From Syntrophaceae bacterium UBA6255 (GTDB lineage: Bacteria; Desulfobacterota; Syntrophia; Syntrophales; Smithellaceae), in the NCBI GenBank assembly GCA_002441205.1, contig DJVN01000027.1:1-6834 (forward strand): a stretch of 6,834 nt of DNA. Direction: 5' to 3'. Positions 1-5,928 of the stretch are shown piece by piece (the first letter of the stretch is position 1; each line of letters opens with the position of its first letter). The position numbers and the translations under genes are program-made. The notes below the pieces were generated by a model that saw nothing but the letters and a program-made list of their open reading frames with translations, was not told the origin of the DNA and ran no database searches.

Positions 1-13
1 TTTCTGTGTTGCC

Positions 14-223
14 TCAGTCCACACCCATCATCACGCTGGAAGCTTTGATAATTGCATAGGCTTTCTTGCCGGGTTTCAGTCCGAGTCTCTTTGCGGAATC
101 TTTGGAAATCATCGAAACAACCTTTGCGCCACCCGTAAGCTCCAAGAGCACCTCTGTGTTTACAGTGCCTTCCGATACTTTGACGACTTTACCCTTCAAT
201 ATGTTGCGAGCGCTAATCTTCAT
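14..223 (-). CDS. mop: Molbindin: single Mop-domain molybdate/tungstate-binding protein
   Basis: The 69-residue product is one complete Mop (TOBE-like) domain. It has the N-terminal S-A-R-N-x-L-K-G block (residues 3-10), a central G-T-V-N-T-E-V segment (19-25) and the C-terminal K-A-S-S-V-M-M-G block (60-67), which in known molbindins contribute the oxyanion-binding residues. Stand-alone molbindins are cytoplasmic and usually form hexamers that store or buffer molybdate or tungstate. The start is supported by a near-perfect Shine-Dalgarno, AGGAGGTG (minus strand, 235-228), 4 nt before the ATG. It is divergent from the repeat protein at 539 and near the wtpABC transporter, which fits intracellular handling of the imported anion. 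Family assignment is firm; preference for Mo or W cannot be read from the sequence. Confidence 0.93.
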   Translation of the reverse strand: MKISARNILKGKVVKVSEGTVNTEVLLELTGGAKVVSMISKDSAKRLGLKPGKKAYAIIKASSVMMGVD

Positions 224-538
224 AACACACCTCCTATGGTTGTTAGCTTGAACTTTTAAATTGGTTGACGTCTTTACATCCCATTCTTCAATTAACTTTT
301 GTTTTTGACTCTAAAATAATTGTTGTCAGAATCAAGCCGGATCATTTCTTTAATTTACAATTTAACATAAAATGATGAGATAAACAAACAGGACATTCTA
401 AGAAATCTATGCCGAAAAATTTTTTATTTCCCCCCAACCTTTTTTACGAAGATAACAAAACAATTCATTGACACCATTAAACATTGACAGCTAATAATTT
501 ATTGCCTATACATCTCGTACATTCAAGGAGTTTGGGGT
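224..538. promoter_or_regulatory. Divergent intergenic region between mop and the C-Q-L-G-F repeat gene
   Basis: This AT-rich 315-nt spacer holds the promoters of both divergent genes. On the plus side there is a strong sigma70-type promoter at 484-512, with a second TTGACA at 468-473. On the minus side I see only the mop ribosome binding site and no convincing -35/-10 pair. A 7-bp inverted repeat, ATCATTT (341-347) and AAATGAT (370-376), with a 22-nt loop lies in the middle and could be an operator, but arms this AT-rich arise by chance easily. No coding frame of note. Confidence 0.6.
484..512 (+). promoter_or_regulatory. Sigma70-type promoter of the repeat-protein gene
   Basis: TTGACA (484-489, a perfect -35 consensus) is followed after exactly 17 nt by TATACA (507-512, 5 of 6 matches to TATAAT). 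Transcription would begin near 519, just ahead of the AAGGAG at 525-530. The spacer contains the near-palindrome AATAATTTATT (493-503), where a bound regulator would block RNA polymerase. A second TTGACA at 468-473 with AATAAT (493-498) could form an alternative but poorly spaced (19 nt) promoter. Confidence 0.6.
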
Positions 539-1003
539 ATGCGTGATTTCAACGATAAAGATCGCAAAAAGAAACGTTCAAGAATTAGCCTGTCAGAAAA
601 TCCGGCCAATCTCTCTGCCGACACGCTGTCGCTGTTGGAATCCGCAACAAGCGCTTCACTGAAGGACGGTTATCTGCGTTGTCCTGTTGCCTGGAAAATA
701 GCCAGGGAATTCAGTGTTCCCAAAATTGCCGTTGGGGCAATGATGGACAAACTTGGCGCAAGGGTTACCGAATGTCAGCTCGGTTTCTTCAACGTGGACA
801 AAACGCCATATACGGGACCTGCTCCGCAGGAACCATCGCCGGAGCTCGCATCGTCTTTACGTGAAATGGATACTGCGGATAAATTGACGTGTTCCGCAAT
901 ATTTGAGATGGCCCGTCAGTTTAAAACAACGCCATTAAAAGTTTCTGAAGCTGCAAGCATTCTCAGCTTGAAAATAAGGAAATGTCAGCTAGGTTGTTTT
1001 TAA
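539..1003 (+). CDS. Tandem C-Q-L-G-x-F repeat protein; putative oxyanion-responsive regulator
   Basis: I do not recognise a named family. The 154-residue protein starts with a strongly basic segment (residues 7-15, rich in Lys/Arg). Two ungapped 42-residue repeats follow at 43-84 and 113-154, joined by a Pro-rich linker (about 90-101). The repeats share 12 identical positions, including Cys at position 6, an A-R-x-F core, and the closing C-Q-L-G-x-F (Cys79 and Cys149). The pattern of small and hydrophobic residues resembles a helix-turn-helix or winged-helix fold, with the conserved Cys at the ends. The start is fixed by AAGGAG at 525-530, 8 nt upstream of the ATG. It has no signal peptide or membrane segment. 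It sits between divergent mop and convergent wtpABC, so a role in sensing or controlling Mo/W uptake is plausible, but this is inference; a redox or metal-binding role through the Cys pairs is equally open. Confidence 0.85.
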   Translation: MRDFNDKDRKKKRSRISLSENPANLSADTLSLLESATSASLKDGYLRCPVAWKIAREFSVPKIAVGAMMDKLGARVTECQLGFFNVDKTPYTGPAPQEPSPELASSLREMDTADKLTCSAIFEMARQFKTTPLKVSEAASILSLKIRKCQLGCF

Positions 1004-1053
1004 AAGTTCTTCCGCAACAATTTGTTTTTCGAAGTCTTTTCTGATTAATTATT

Positions 1054-1101
1054 AAAAAACATAAAAATCAGAGTATTCTAAAAATTTCTCGTACCCTGAT
1101 T
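1054..1101 (-). terminator. Intrinsic terminator of the wtpABC operon
   Basis: On the minus strand a 10-bp stem pairs 1101-1092 (AATCAGGGTA) with 1075-1066 (TACTCTGATT), including one G-U wobble, around a 16-nt loop. A T-rich tail follows (TTTATGTTTTTT, 1065-1054). It begins 2 nt after the wtpC stop codon. On the plus strand the same stem has an A-C mismatch at the wobble position and no T-run after it, so the signal is oriented for wtpC rather than for the convergent gene. The stem is GC-poor, so efficiency is uncertain. Confidence 0.65.
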
Positions 1102-1103
1102 TA

Positions 1104-2141
1104 TTAAAAAAGATGAAGAGCGGTTGACTTGAATGAGAAGAAGATCTTCATTCCTTCACTCAAAGCAAGTTCAAACAGCGACCGTTTGGTAATCGTTGCC
1201 TTAAAAATTATCTCAGCCGATTCTATACAAACCTCGTAATAAAAGCCGCGATCGATCAAAACCTTAATCGTACCCGAAAAAGAATTGCGCATACTGGAGT
1301 CAAGTTTTTTTAAGCTCAGGACAATATCTTCCGGTCGTATCGCAACATACGAGCAGCCCTCCGGTGGAGAATAGCCGACTTCTATCGTCAAATTATTAAT
1401 ACGCGCTTCTGTTCCGCTGAATTTAACAGCAAATAAATTCTTCATTCCGACAAAATCGGCCACAAACGTCGAACAGGGTTTGCGGAATATTTCCTCGGTT
1501 GTACCGGTTTGTTCGATACGTCCTTCATTCATAACCGCAACGCGATCGGCCAGCGAGATGGCTTCGGCAAAATCATGTGTTACCATCAGAAAGGTGGTAT
1601 CGGAATCCTGGTGCAGTTTTTTAAGATCTTCTCTTATTTCCTCGCGAAAACGATGATCGAGAGCGGAAAGAGGTTCATCAAGAAGGAGAACCAGCGGCTC
1701 AATCATCAACGCTCTGGCCAGCGAAACGCGCTGATTTTCCCCGCCGCTTAAATTGGTCGGCAACCTGTCGAGCAGATGTTCCAGATTAAGATTCTGTACA
1801 AGGCGTTTGAATCTGTCTTTGGCAATTCCCTTTTTTATTTTGTTATAGTGCAAGCCGAAGTTTATATTTTCCTTCACCGTCATGTGCGGGAAAAGGGAAT
1901 AATCCTGATATACGATGCCCACACCCCTTTTTTCAGGGGGTAAAGTGGTCGCATTTTTTTCGCCAATGGATATACAACCCTTCCGCACCGGAATGAGTCC
2001 GGCAATGGCTTCCAACAACACCGTCTTGCCGGCGCCGGTCGGTCCCATCAAGACGAAAAATTCATTTTTTTTGATGACAACATTGATATTATTGAGTCGA
2101 AAATCGCCCAGTTCAACAAAAAGTTCTTTCACTTCGATCAT
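1104..2141 (-). CDS. wtpC: Tungstate/molybdate ABC transporter ATP-binding protein
   Basis: This 345-residue ATPase energises oxyanion import through the WtpB permease at the inner membrane. It has Walker A G-P-T-G-A-G-K-T (33-40), Q-loop Gln79, signature L-S-G-G-E (131-135), Walker B ending in D155-E156, D-loop S-A-L-D (159-162) and the switch His189. A C-terminal TOBE-like regulatory domain (about 236-345, with R-P-E-D at 269-272) matches ModC/WtpC/PotA-type ATPases. The ATG at 2141 is preferred over one at 2198, because it forms an ATGA overlap with the wtpB stop and has a Shine-Dalgarno (AAAGGAAAA) 8 nt upstream; the longer form would add 19 residues that run inside wtpB. The gene is intact. 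ModC is the alternative name; the substrate is inferred from the adjacent binding protein. Confidence 0.93.
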   Translation of the reverse strand: MIEVKELFVELGDFRLNNINVVIKKNEFFVLMGPTGAGKTVLLEAIAGLIPVRKGCISIGEKNATTLPPEKRGVGIVYQDYSLFPHMTVKENINFGLHYNKIKKGIAKDRFKRLVQNLNLEHLLDRLPTNLSGGENQRVSLARALMIEPLVLLLDEPLSALDHRFREEIREDLKKLHQDSDTTFLMVTHDFAEAISLADRVAVMNEGRIEQTGTTEEIFRKPCSTFVADFVGMKNLFAVKFSGTEARINNLTIEVGYSPPEGCSYVAIRPEDIVLSLKKLDSSMRNSFSGTIKVLIDRGFYYEVCIESAEIIFKATITKRSLFELALSEGMKIFFSFKSTALHLF

Positions 2142-2923
2142 GACGATTTTCCTTTCCTTAGCGTGAGAATTCTCAATACGAGAAAGAGGATAAGACAAAT
2201 GGAAACAAGCCAGACAGCGACCGGCTGGGAGTAGGACAAACCGTATGCCTCATACCGTTCATAGATCAGCACCGGAGCAATCATCGGATGATAAGCAACG
2301 ACAACGACGGCACCGAATTCGCTGATGGCGCGGGCGCTGCACATGATAATGCCGATGAGGATGCTGCGCCAAGCCAGAGGAAACGTGATTCTGAAAAAAG
2401 TTGACGTCATGGAGGCGCCCAGACTTCTGGAGACATTCTCCAGTCGCGGCGATATATTTTCAAAACCGCTCTTTACAGCATTGACATAAAAAGGCAGGCC
2501 CACAAAAGTCAAAACAACGACGATGCCGGTGACGCTTCCCATGATGCGAATTCCCAGCTCGCTGAAAATTTCACCGATCCAGTGATTTTTCCCCGCAACA
2601 CTGAGAATGGCGATACCGACAACCGGATGTGGGATAACGATCGGAAGATCAACAATGCTTTCCACCAGGCGTTTTCCAACAAAGTTTGTGCGAGCGAGGA
2701 TATACGCCAGAGGCGTGCCAAAAATAAACGAAAAAAGAGCGGCCAATCCGGCTGTATATATACTTAACCAGATTGACCGCACGACATCTTTATCTTTGAT
2801 TGTTTCTTTAACCATGGAAAGTGAAGGCGCAGTCAACATTTCCAAAAGCGGCAGAAGAATGAATACCATAATGATGATGCCGCAGGAAATATTAACCCAA
2901 AAGAAAGGTTCCTTAACCTTCAT
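2138..2923 (-). CDS. wtpB: Tungstate/molybdate ABC transporter permease
   Basis: This 261-residue integral membrane protein forms the import channel. Hydrophobic segments are visible at about 11-30, 52-76, 90-110, 128-150, 186-208 and 236-253. The cytoplasmic EAA-type loop that docks on the ATPase is recognisable at about 164-184 (R-S-L-G-A, then F-P-L-A), as in binding-protein-dependent permeases of the ModB/CysT/WtpB superfamily. The Y-H-P-M-I-A-P-V-L-I-Y-E-R-Y block (211-224) after S-E-F-G-A resembles WtpB/ModB permeases. The gene lies 15 nt after wtpA and overlaps wtpC by 4 nt, so it is the middle gene of a three-gene operon. Length and motifs are normal, with no sign of damage. Confidence 0.92.
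   Translation of the reverse strand: MKVKEPFFWVNISCGIIIMVFILLPLLEMLTAPSLSMVKETIKDKDVVRSIWLSIYTAGLAALFSFIFGTPLAYILARTNFVGKRLVESIVDLPIVIPHPVVGIAILSVAGKNHWIGEIFSELGIRIMGSVTGIVVVLTFVGLPFYVNAVKSGFENISPRLENVSRSLGASMTSTFFRITFPLAWRSILIGIIMCSARAISEFGAVVVVAYHPMIAPVLIYERYEAYGLSYSQPVAVWLVSICLILFLVLRILTLRKGKSS
2147..2159 (-). promoter_or_regulatory. Ribosome binding site deciding the wtpC start
   Basis: AAGGAAAGGAAAA on the minus strand lies inside the 3' end of wtpB. Its proximal GGA ends 8 nt before the ATG at 2141. Together with the ATGA stop-start overlap it favours this start and suggests translational coupling of wtpB and wtpC. Confidence 0.6.
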
Positions 2924-2935
2924 TGAATAAAGAAA

Positions 2936-2940
2936 CTCCT
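2936..2940 (-). promoter_or_regulatory. wtpB ribosome binding site overlapping the wtpA stop
   Basis: AGGAG (minus strand, 2940-2936) shares its first two bases with the wtpA TAG stop (2941-2939) and lies 12 nt before the wtpB ATG. Ribosomes finishing wtpA therefore cover the wtpB initiation signal, which suggests coupled translation. Confidence 0.6.
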
Positions 2941-3922
2941 AATTTTTGACTTCCACCTTGTCCTGCAATTTTACCGGCAAAGCCTTTTTCATCTCGGGCG
3001 TTGAAACGCGGCAGGGGACGAAAGGCGGCTGTCCCATATCGTCAAGTACCTTCAGACCGCCTTTAGGATCCAATAAATACTCCAAAAAAGCAACAGCGGC
3101 TTCTTCGTTCGGCGGATTTTGAACCAAGGTAATGCCATAAGTGCAGGAATCGCCCTTGATATCCATAAATGTCCCCGGTTCTTTTCCTGTCACCTTGACC
3201 ACAGCCTGTGAATAAAAATCATCATATTTATAATTGCCAAGGTTGATATCATCCGGAAGAGATATGTAACGCAATTTATGCTGGACGGCCACAGAACGGT
3301 ACTCCCAAGCGTAGTCCATATTTCCAGATTGTAATAGCGAAATCAGCTCAACAGATTTTGGACGGATATTTTCCTTCGGACGATTGGCGATGACGGCATT
3401 ATACAGACCGGGTTTCTTGTAGTATTTTTCGGCAAGCTGCAAAACCATCAATGAACGGTAACCGCAGGGATCAAGATTGGGATCGGAATGTCCCCAGACA
3501 ACGTCTTTCCTTTGAAGAATATCATACCAGTTTTTATCATTAATGAGATTGGCGTGCTTGCTTTTGTCCGTGTAACAGAGCACGAGCTGATTCGTGGCAA
3601 AGCGGACGTTCCAGTTTGCATAAGCAGGAATAAGCAGTTTATCGATCACCTTGAAATCAGCCGATACCATAAGGTCGCAAGGTTTTTTGAGCTCAGAAAT
3701 CTTGCGGGCACAGGCCTGACTTCCGCCCGCTTCTCTCAGAACGTCAACTTTAGGATATTTTGCTTCGAACTCTTTTTCCATGGCTTCAAATGGGACAGAC
3801 AGACTTCCGGCGTGAAAAATAACCAACTTCCCGGAAGGTTCAGCCAGCGTTGAGGATGGCGCTACCATTGCGGCGAAAGCAAAAACAATTAACAAACACG
3901 TCAGTTTCAGTAATTTCTTCAT
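2939..3922 (-). CDS. wtpA: Tungstate/molybdate-binding periplasmic protein, WtpA type
   Basis: This 327-residue protein captures the oxyanion outside the membrane and delivers it to WtpB. An N-terminal signal peptide is clear: M-K-K-L-L-K-L, a hydrophobic stretch to about residue 20, and likely cleavage after Ala27. The mature part opens with the family block F-H-A-G-S-L-S (36-42) and has S-A-D-F at 87-90, both forming the anion pocket. The D-P-C-G-Y-R block (151-156) and A-W-E-Y-R-S (205-210) supply Asp151 and Glu207. These match the two carboxylates that in characterised archaeal WtpA/ModA proteins give six-fold coordination of tungstate or molybdate and that classical ModA lacks. The start has AAGGAG (3935-3930) 7 nt upstream. 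It is first in the wtpABC operon. Preference for W over Mo is known for some family members but cannot be proven here. Confidence 0.93.
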   Translation of the reverse strand: MKKLLKLTCLLIVFAFAAMVAPSSTLAEPSGKLVIFHAGSLSVPFEAMEKEFEAKYPKVDVLREAGGSQACARKISELKKPCDLMVSADFKVIDKLLIPAYANWNVRFATNQLVLCYTDKSKHANLINDKNWYDILQRKDVVWGHSDPNLDPCGYRSLMVLQLAEKYYKKPGLYNAVIANRPKENIRPKSVELISLLQSGNMDYAWEYRSVAVQHKLRYISLPDDINLGNYKYDDFYSQAVVKVTGKEPGTFMDIKGDSCTYGITLVQNPPNEEAAVAFLEYLLDPKGGLKVLDDMGQPPFVPCRVSTPEMKKALPVKLQDKVEVKN

Positions 3923-3990
3923 AACTCATCTCCTTTTTCTTGAAATAAATTTTTTTAAATATTCAAAAAATTCGTATAATCTTTTTTGGC

Positions 3991-4030
3991 AATTTATTGT
4001 AATAAAAAGTAATTATTTGTAATAAATAGC
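3991..4030. repeat. 20-bp tandem repeat upstream of wtpA, candidate operator
   Basis: Two adjacent 20-bp units, 3991-4010 and 4011-4030, match at 16 of 20 positions and share the core TTGTAATAAA. The first unit contains a perfect hexamer palindrome, TTTATT-GT-AATAAA (3993-4006); in the second it is imperfect. A 20-bp period puts both sites on the same DNA face, as expected for cooperative binding. It lies 68 bp upstream of the wtpA ATG and just downstream of a possible -35/-10 pair, a natural repressor position. The identity of the binder is unknown. Confidence 0.5.
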
Positions 4031-4036
4031 GTTAAT

Positions 4037-4065
4037 TCATTACTTGAAAGAAATAATACTGTCAA
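4037..4065 (-). promoter_or_regulatory. Possible wtpABC promoter
   Basis: On the minus strand a perfect TTGACA (4065-4060) is followed after 17 nt by TAATGA (4042-4037), which is a poor -10 match. Transcription from it would run straight into the 20-bp tandem repeat. The strength of the -35 and its placement are the only support. Confidence 0.35.
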
Positions 4066-4079
4066 CAAATAATAAAGAA

Positions 4080-4108
4080 TGGACTGTTTTATTCGTCTGA
4101 ATTATACG
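4080..4108 (+). promoter_or_regulatory. Possible promoter of the DUF1847 gene
   Basis: TGGACT (4080-4085) and TATACG (4103-4108), each 4 of 6 to consensus, are 17 nt apart and 29 nt before the ATG. An alternative is TTGAAA (4044-4049) with AATAAT (4068-4073) at 18 nt spacing. Either would be divergent from the wtpA promoter, sharing the 3936-4137 spacer. Confidence 0.35.
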
Positions 4109-4137
4109 CCGCACAGAACAACAGAAAGGAAAAAACC

Positions 4138-4766
4138 ATGAAAAAGAAACAGCAGAAGGTTGATTGCGCCAGTTGCCCGCTTCTCCGAAATGAAAAACTC
4201 TGTCTGAATCCGAAGGGAAAAGCGTTTCGCGGTTGTCCATCGGCAAGTGGAAAGAAAATAATAGGTGAGGCAAAAAAATGCTACGATGATCCGAACGTGA
4301 GGAAATTGGCCAGGCAGCAGGCCTCCATCCAGGAAGGCCAGTGTTATACGGGAAGAAATCAAAAGCCATTCGTTTTGCGACCTACAAAAACAAGAATAGA
4401 GGAAATCTGCAAGTTTGCCAACAAGATGGGTTATCAGCGCTTGGGGCTTGCTTTTTGCGTGGGCCTGGTAAGCGAAGCCAAAAGCGTCGCTGGTCTTTTA
4501 GAAGCGCGTGGTTTTGAGGTGGTCTCTGTCATCTGCAAGAAGGTGGGCGCCGTTCCCAAGGAGAAAATCGGCCTTGCCGACGAAGAAAAAATCCGCATCG
4601 GCCAGTTCGAAGCCATGTGCAATCCGGTTGCGCAGGCCATGATCCTGAACGATGCGGGCGTGCAGTTGAATATCTTCTGGGCCTCTGCGTCGGTCATGAC
4701 TCACTTTTCTTCAAATATGCGGATACCCCTGTAACGGTTCTGGCCGTCAATGACCGCGTCACGTGA
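4138..4766 (+). pseudogene. DUF1847 cysteine-rich protein, frameshifted
   Basis: The N-terminal 180 residues read cleanly as a DUF1847 protein. A Cys-rich head (Cys10, 13, 22, 33, with C-x-x-C and C-P motifs) probably binds a metal or Fe-S cluster. It is followed by a domain with A-F-C-V-G-L (105-110) and M-C-N-P-V-A-Q-A (160-167). After Phe180 (codon 4675-4677) the frame is lost and the literal reading stops at 4734. Shifting by one base restores G-L-C-V-G-H-D-S-L-F-F-K-Y and runs on to a TGA at 4764-4766. The restored reading would continue past that TGA as N-P-L-A-A-V-Y-L to a TAG at 4806-4808, which looks like the family C-terminus, so the TGA may be a second lesion. Start: AAAGGA at 4125-4130, 7 nt before the ATG. 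The function of DUF1847 is unknown to me. Confidence 0.8.
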
Positions 4767-5627
4767 CAAAATCCCCTTGCCGCCGTTTATTTGCTGCGGA
4801 TTTTTTAGAGAAAGAAGCGCGCTCGCTTGAATCTTGGCTCAATGACGGCATGCACGGCAGCATGTCTTATATGAACAATCTGGAAAAACGTATCGATCCC
4901 CGGAAACTGGTTCCTAGCGCAAAATCGATCATTTCAGTTGTCTGTAACTACTTCACGTCGGATGACCAGCCAGCGGACACCTGTAAAATTTCCCGCTACG
5001 CCTATGGCCGCGATTATCACGAGGTGATCCATGAAAAACTAAACCGTTTATTCAAACGTGCACACCGGATGTTCGGGGACGCGTCTTCGCGGATTCCGCG
5101 CCGGTGATGGAAAGAGCATGGGCAGCCAGGGCGGGATTGGGCTGGATCGGCAAAAACACGAACCTGATTTCCAAAGAGTACGGGTTTTTCTATTTCTGGG
5201 CGAAATCATTCTGGATATGGAACTCGAATATGACATGCCCGTTAAAAACCTCTGCGGAACCTGTACTCGTTGCATCGACGCCTGCCCGACGAAGGCTCTG
5301 AAACCCTATACGCTGGACTCCCGGAAATGCATTGCCTGCCTGACCATCGAACACCGCAGCGACATTCCGGCAGCGTTTAAGAATCAGTGGACCGGCTGGA
5401 TTTTCGGCTGCGATATCTCCGAGGAGGTATGTCCTTGGAATAAAAAAGCAAAACTCCACAGCGAGAAGGATTTTCAACCCCTGTCAGAGATTTCCTTGTT
5501 CACTAAATCCAACTGGGAAAACCTGACATCAGAAGTTTTCGAGAAAATTTTCAGAAAATCTCCGCTGAAAAGAACAGGATTCGAGGGGGTTAAAAGAAAT
5601 ATGGAGTTCTTGAAAAGTTCTGATTAA
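4763..5627 (+). pseudogene. queG: Epoxyqueuosine reductase (short form), two frameshifts
   Basis: QueG is a cytoplasmic cobalamin and 2x[4Fe-4S] enzyme that reduces epoxyqueuosine to queuosine in tRNA. Three frames together give one QueG of about 288 residues. From 4763 the first carries M-H-G-S-M-S-Y-M, D-P-R-K-L-V-P and I-S-R-Y-A-Y-G-R-D-Y-H. A one-base loss near 5060-5067 moves it to [17 protein letters not shown], with the catalytic Asp of D-S-A-P, and [13 protein letters not shown] second loss at 5196/5197 moves it to L-G-E-I-I-L-D, the first cluster motif [12 protein letters not shown] and the second G-C-D-I-S-E-E-V-C-P-W-N. In that second motif the usual middle Cys is Ser. The tail F-R-K-S-P-L-K-R-T-G fits short QueG proteins without HEAT repeats. 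The N-terminal helix (about 25 residues) is missing; the GTG at 4763 overlaps the upstream TGA (GTGA). Either a pseudogene or sequencing error. Confidence 0.85.
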
Positions 5628-5827
5628 ACAACAGCCTGATTATCCGTTCGGTCTTTAACTGCCAATCTCCGGCGGGCGCGGCAACTCCACCCGGCAAACG
5701 AGACTGTGTCGTAATTATAAATATAACCATTAACGTCCTCTGCTGGTGCGAAGTCTGGCGCATGCCGGAGAGGTGTCCCAATGCTGTATCGGGACGGAGG
5801 TGGATACAATTCATGTCATTCGTAGCT

Positions 5828-5889
5828 GGCCAAAATTACGTATGTTTCAAAAAAATCTGTGCAACTAAAACATCGTTTACATTTTGGCC
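5828..5889. repeat. Long imperfect inverted repeat
   Basis: GGCCAAAAT (5828-5836) pairs perfectly with ATTTTGGCC (5881-5889). Further in, ACG (5838-5840) can pair with CGT (5874-5876) and ATGTTT (5842-5847) with AAACAT (5868-5873). That makes 18 paired bases with small bulges around a 20-nt loop. No T-run follows on either strand, so it is not a typical terminator. It could be a small palindromic mobile repeat or a structured 3' RNA end. Confidence 0.6.
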
Positions 5890-5928
5890 CGCGACATTAC
5901 TTATTACACACTATCCAAATTTGTTATT

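Noticed and set aside
1004..1053. Plus-strand terminator after the repeat gene (CTTCCG/CGAAG)
   Set aside because: The stem is only about 5 bp with a large loop, and the T-runs are not placed directly after it.
2142..2198. Longer wtpC start at 2198
   Set aside because: It would add 19 residues overlapping wtpB. The ATG at 2141 has a good ribosome binding site, forms an ATGA overlap and starts exactly at the conserved ATPase N-terminus.
4764..4766. In-frame TGA of repaired DUF1847 as a selenocysteine codon
   Set aside because: The only downstream hairpin is a 4-bp CCGC/GCGG stem (4780-4799) that does not look like a bacterial SECIS, and the family position appears to be Gly rather than Cys.
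4675..5201. Programmed ribosomal frameshifting in DUF1847 and queG
   Set aside because: Neither site has a slippery heptamer. The required -1 slip would let tRNA-Phe re-pair at 5194 but not at 4675, and three separate shifts within 0.5 kb are unlikely.
5590..5814. Minus-strand frames of 74 and 61 residues
   Set aside because: They start in the gene-free stretch, one runs into queG, the translations show no family features, and no ribosome binding site precedes them.
5655..5815. Known riboswitch (cobalamin, Moco or c-di-GMP) in the gene-free stretch
   Set aside because: I could not match the conserved core of any of these, and no gene start follows on either strand in a suitable position.
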